DNA from: Candidatus Delongbacteria bacterium | GTDB lineage: Bacteria > UBA4055 | Assembly (NCBI GenBank): GCA_028702975.1 | Contig: JAQVNT010000092.1 | Location: 1-6,372 of the forward strand | Length of the DNA: 6,372 nt | Direction: 5' to 3' | Shown: in pieces, positions 6,214-6,372 of the stretch | Numbering within the stretch: position 1 is the stretch's first letter | Layout of the letters: each line of letters begins with the position of its first letter | The notes under the pieces: model-generated | What the model saw: the letters and a program-made list of their open reading frames with translations, nothing else | Told to the model about the DNA's origin: nothing | Databases searched by the model: none | Made by a program: the position numbers and the translations under genes

Positions 6214-6228
6214 GTTTACAAAGTAAAC
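6214..6228. repeat. Perfect inverted repeat GTTTAC-AAA-GTAAAC
   Basis: Two perfect 6-base arms separated by three bases, in the gap upstream of lipoprotein A. It is too AT-rich and lacks the T-run needed for an intrinsic terminator on either strand. It overlaps the candidate promoter -7/-10 region, as an operator would. A chance palindrome in AT-rich DNA cannot be excluded. Confidence 0.45.
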
Positions 6229-6249
6229 CCGTTTATTTAAAATAGCAAC
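6219..6249 (-). promoter_or_regulatory. Candidate promoter for the lipoprotein/hydrolase operon
   Basis: On the minus strand GTTG (6246-6249) is followed after 19 bases by TTACTTTG (6219-6226). Each is one mismatch from the Bacteroidota consensus TTTG at -33 and TAnnTTTG at -7. The same stretch can be read weakly as sigma-70-like TTGCTA, 17 bases, TACTTT. It lies about 66 bases before the start of lipoprotein A and just after the stop of the upstream gene. Both matches are imperfect, so this is a suggestion. Confidence 0.3.
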
Positions 6250-6272
6250 TTCAAAAGATTAATTTAATAATA

Positions 6273-6372
6273 TCACCATGTTCCCCCAAGAATACAATCA
6301 ACAGCGTCGGTACCCAGGTGAAGAATGCATCCGACAGCTATCGCGCGCCATTTCCAGGAAGGAATTATAAGC
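6273..6372 (-). CDS. C-terminal end of a probable membrane protein (partial)
   Basis: An open minus-strand frame enters from the right edge and ends at TGA (6273-6275), giving 32 residues. Seen: a basic stretch W-K-W-R, then a hydrophobic segment I-A-V-G-C-I-L containing H-L-G-T-D-A-V-D, and the end G-G-T-W. The composition (hydrophobic helix preceded by Trp/Arg) looks like real membrane protein rather than noise, and the other two frames of this strand are interrupted. The His and Asp in the helix recall membrane-embedded metal-dependent hydrolases, but 32 residues are too few to assign a family. GC content is higher here than in the lipoprotein genes. The gene is on the same strand as the array but separated from it by 119 bases. 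Confidence 0.5.
   Translation of the reverse strand, partial: LIIPSWKWRAIAVGCILHLGTDAVDCILGGTW

Noticed and set aside
6214..6228. Inverted repeat considered as a terminator of the gene at the right edge
   Set aside because: The stem has only two G-C pairs and no following T-run on the minus strand, so it does not look like an intrinsic terminator.
6278..6370. Short plus-strand frame ATG to TAA of 30 codons
   Set aside because: Polar, featureless product with no ribosome site. The minus-strand frame over the same bases looks more like protein.
1..6372. CRISPR array, tRNA or rRNA gene, insertion sequence
   Set aside because: No regularly spaced short repeats, no cloverleaf or rRNA-like stretch, no transposase motif and no terminal inverted repeats were seen. 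The repeated segments are within homologous coding sequence.

Overview
The window reads as part of a Gram-negative, AT-rich genome of the Bacteroidota/FCB type. The main sign is a run of lipoproteins of the '6-bladed beta-propeller' (DUF5128-like) type, carrying the G-x-G-P-G-E loop typical of that family. Spacing, overlaps and strand use are those of an ordinary bacterial operon. A lineage below FCB cannot be fixed from sequence alone; an uncultured FCB phylum such as Cloacimonadota or Delongbacteria is possible but is only a guess.

All recognisable genes lie on the minus strand, so transcription runs from high to low coordinates. At the right edge (6273-6372) is the last part of a probable membrane-protein gene. 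A 119-base gap follows (6154-6272), holding a weak candidate promoter and a perfect 6-bp inverted repeat. Then come five complete genes with gaps of only 14-16 bases, or in one case a 4-base ATGA overlap: propeller lipoprotein A (5008-6153), a secreted multidomain hydrolase (3570-4991), and propeller lipoproteins B (2431-3573), C (1286-2416) and D (135-1271). The first 37 codons of an ASKHA-fold ATPase, probably a MutL/GlmL-type protein, start 21 bases after D and run off the left edge (1-113).

The four propeller lipoproteins are paralogues of 376-381 residues. A, B and D share an almost unchanged N-terminal cassette (signal peptide, lipobox and about 25 further residues, conserved also in DNA), while their propeller bodies have diverged strongly. 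C is the outlier. All four stop at the same place, with a final strand reading V-[YF]-[DE]-Tyr-stop. This pattern suggests repeated duplication, with conversion or strong constraint on the export segment and diversification of the exposed face.

The most unusual gene is the hydrolase. It appears to join a signal peptide, a compact alpha/beta-hydrolase domain, a module resembling the C-terminal barrel of SAM hydroxide adenosyltransferases/halogenases (without the N-terminal domain that family needs), and a TPR-like tail. It is more GC-rich than its neighbours and splits the propeller array. The likely picture is an envelope module in which one secreted enzyme is produced with several lipid-anchored, binding-type propellers. 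Substrate and ligands cannot be read from the sequence.
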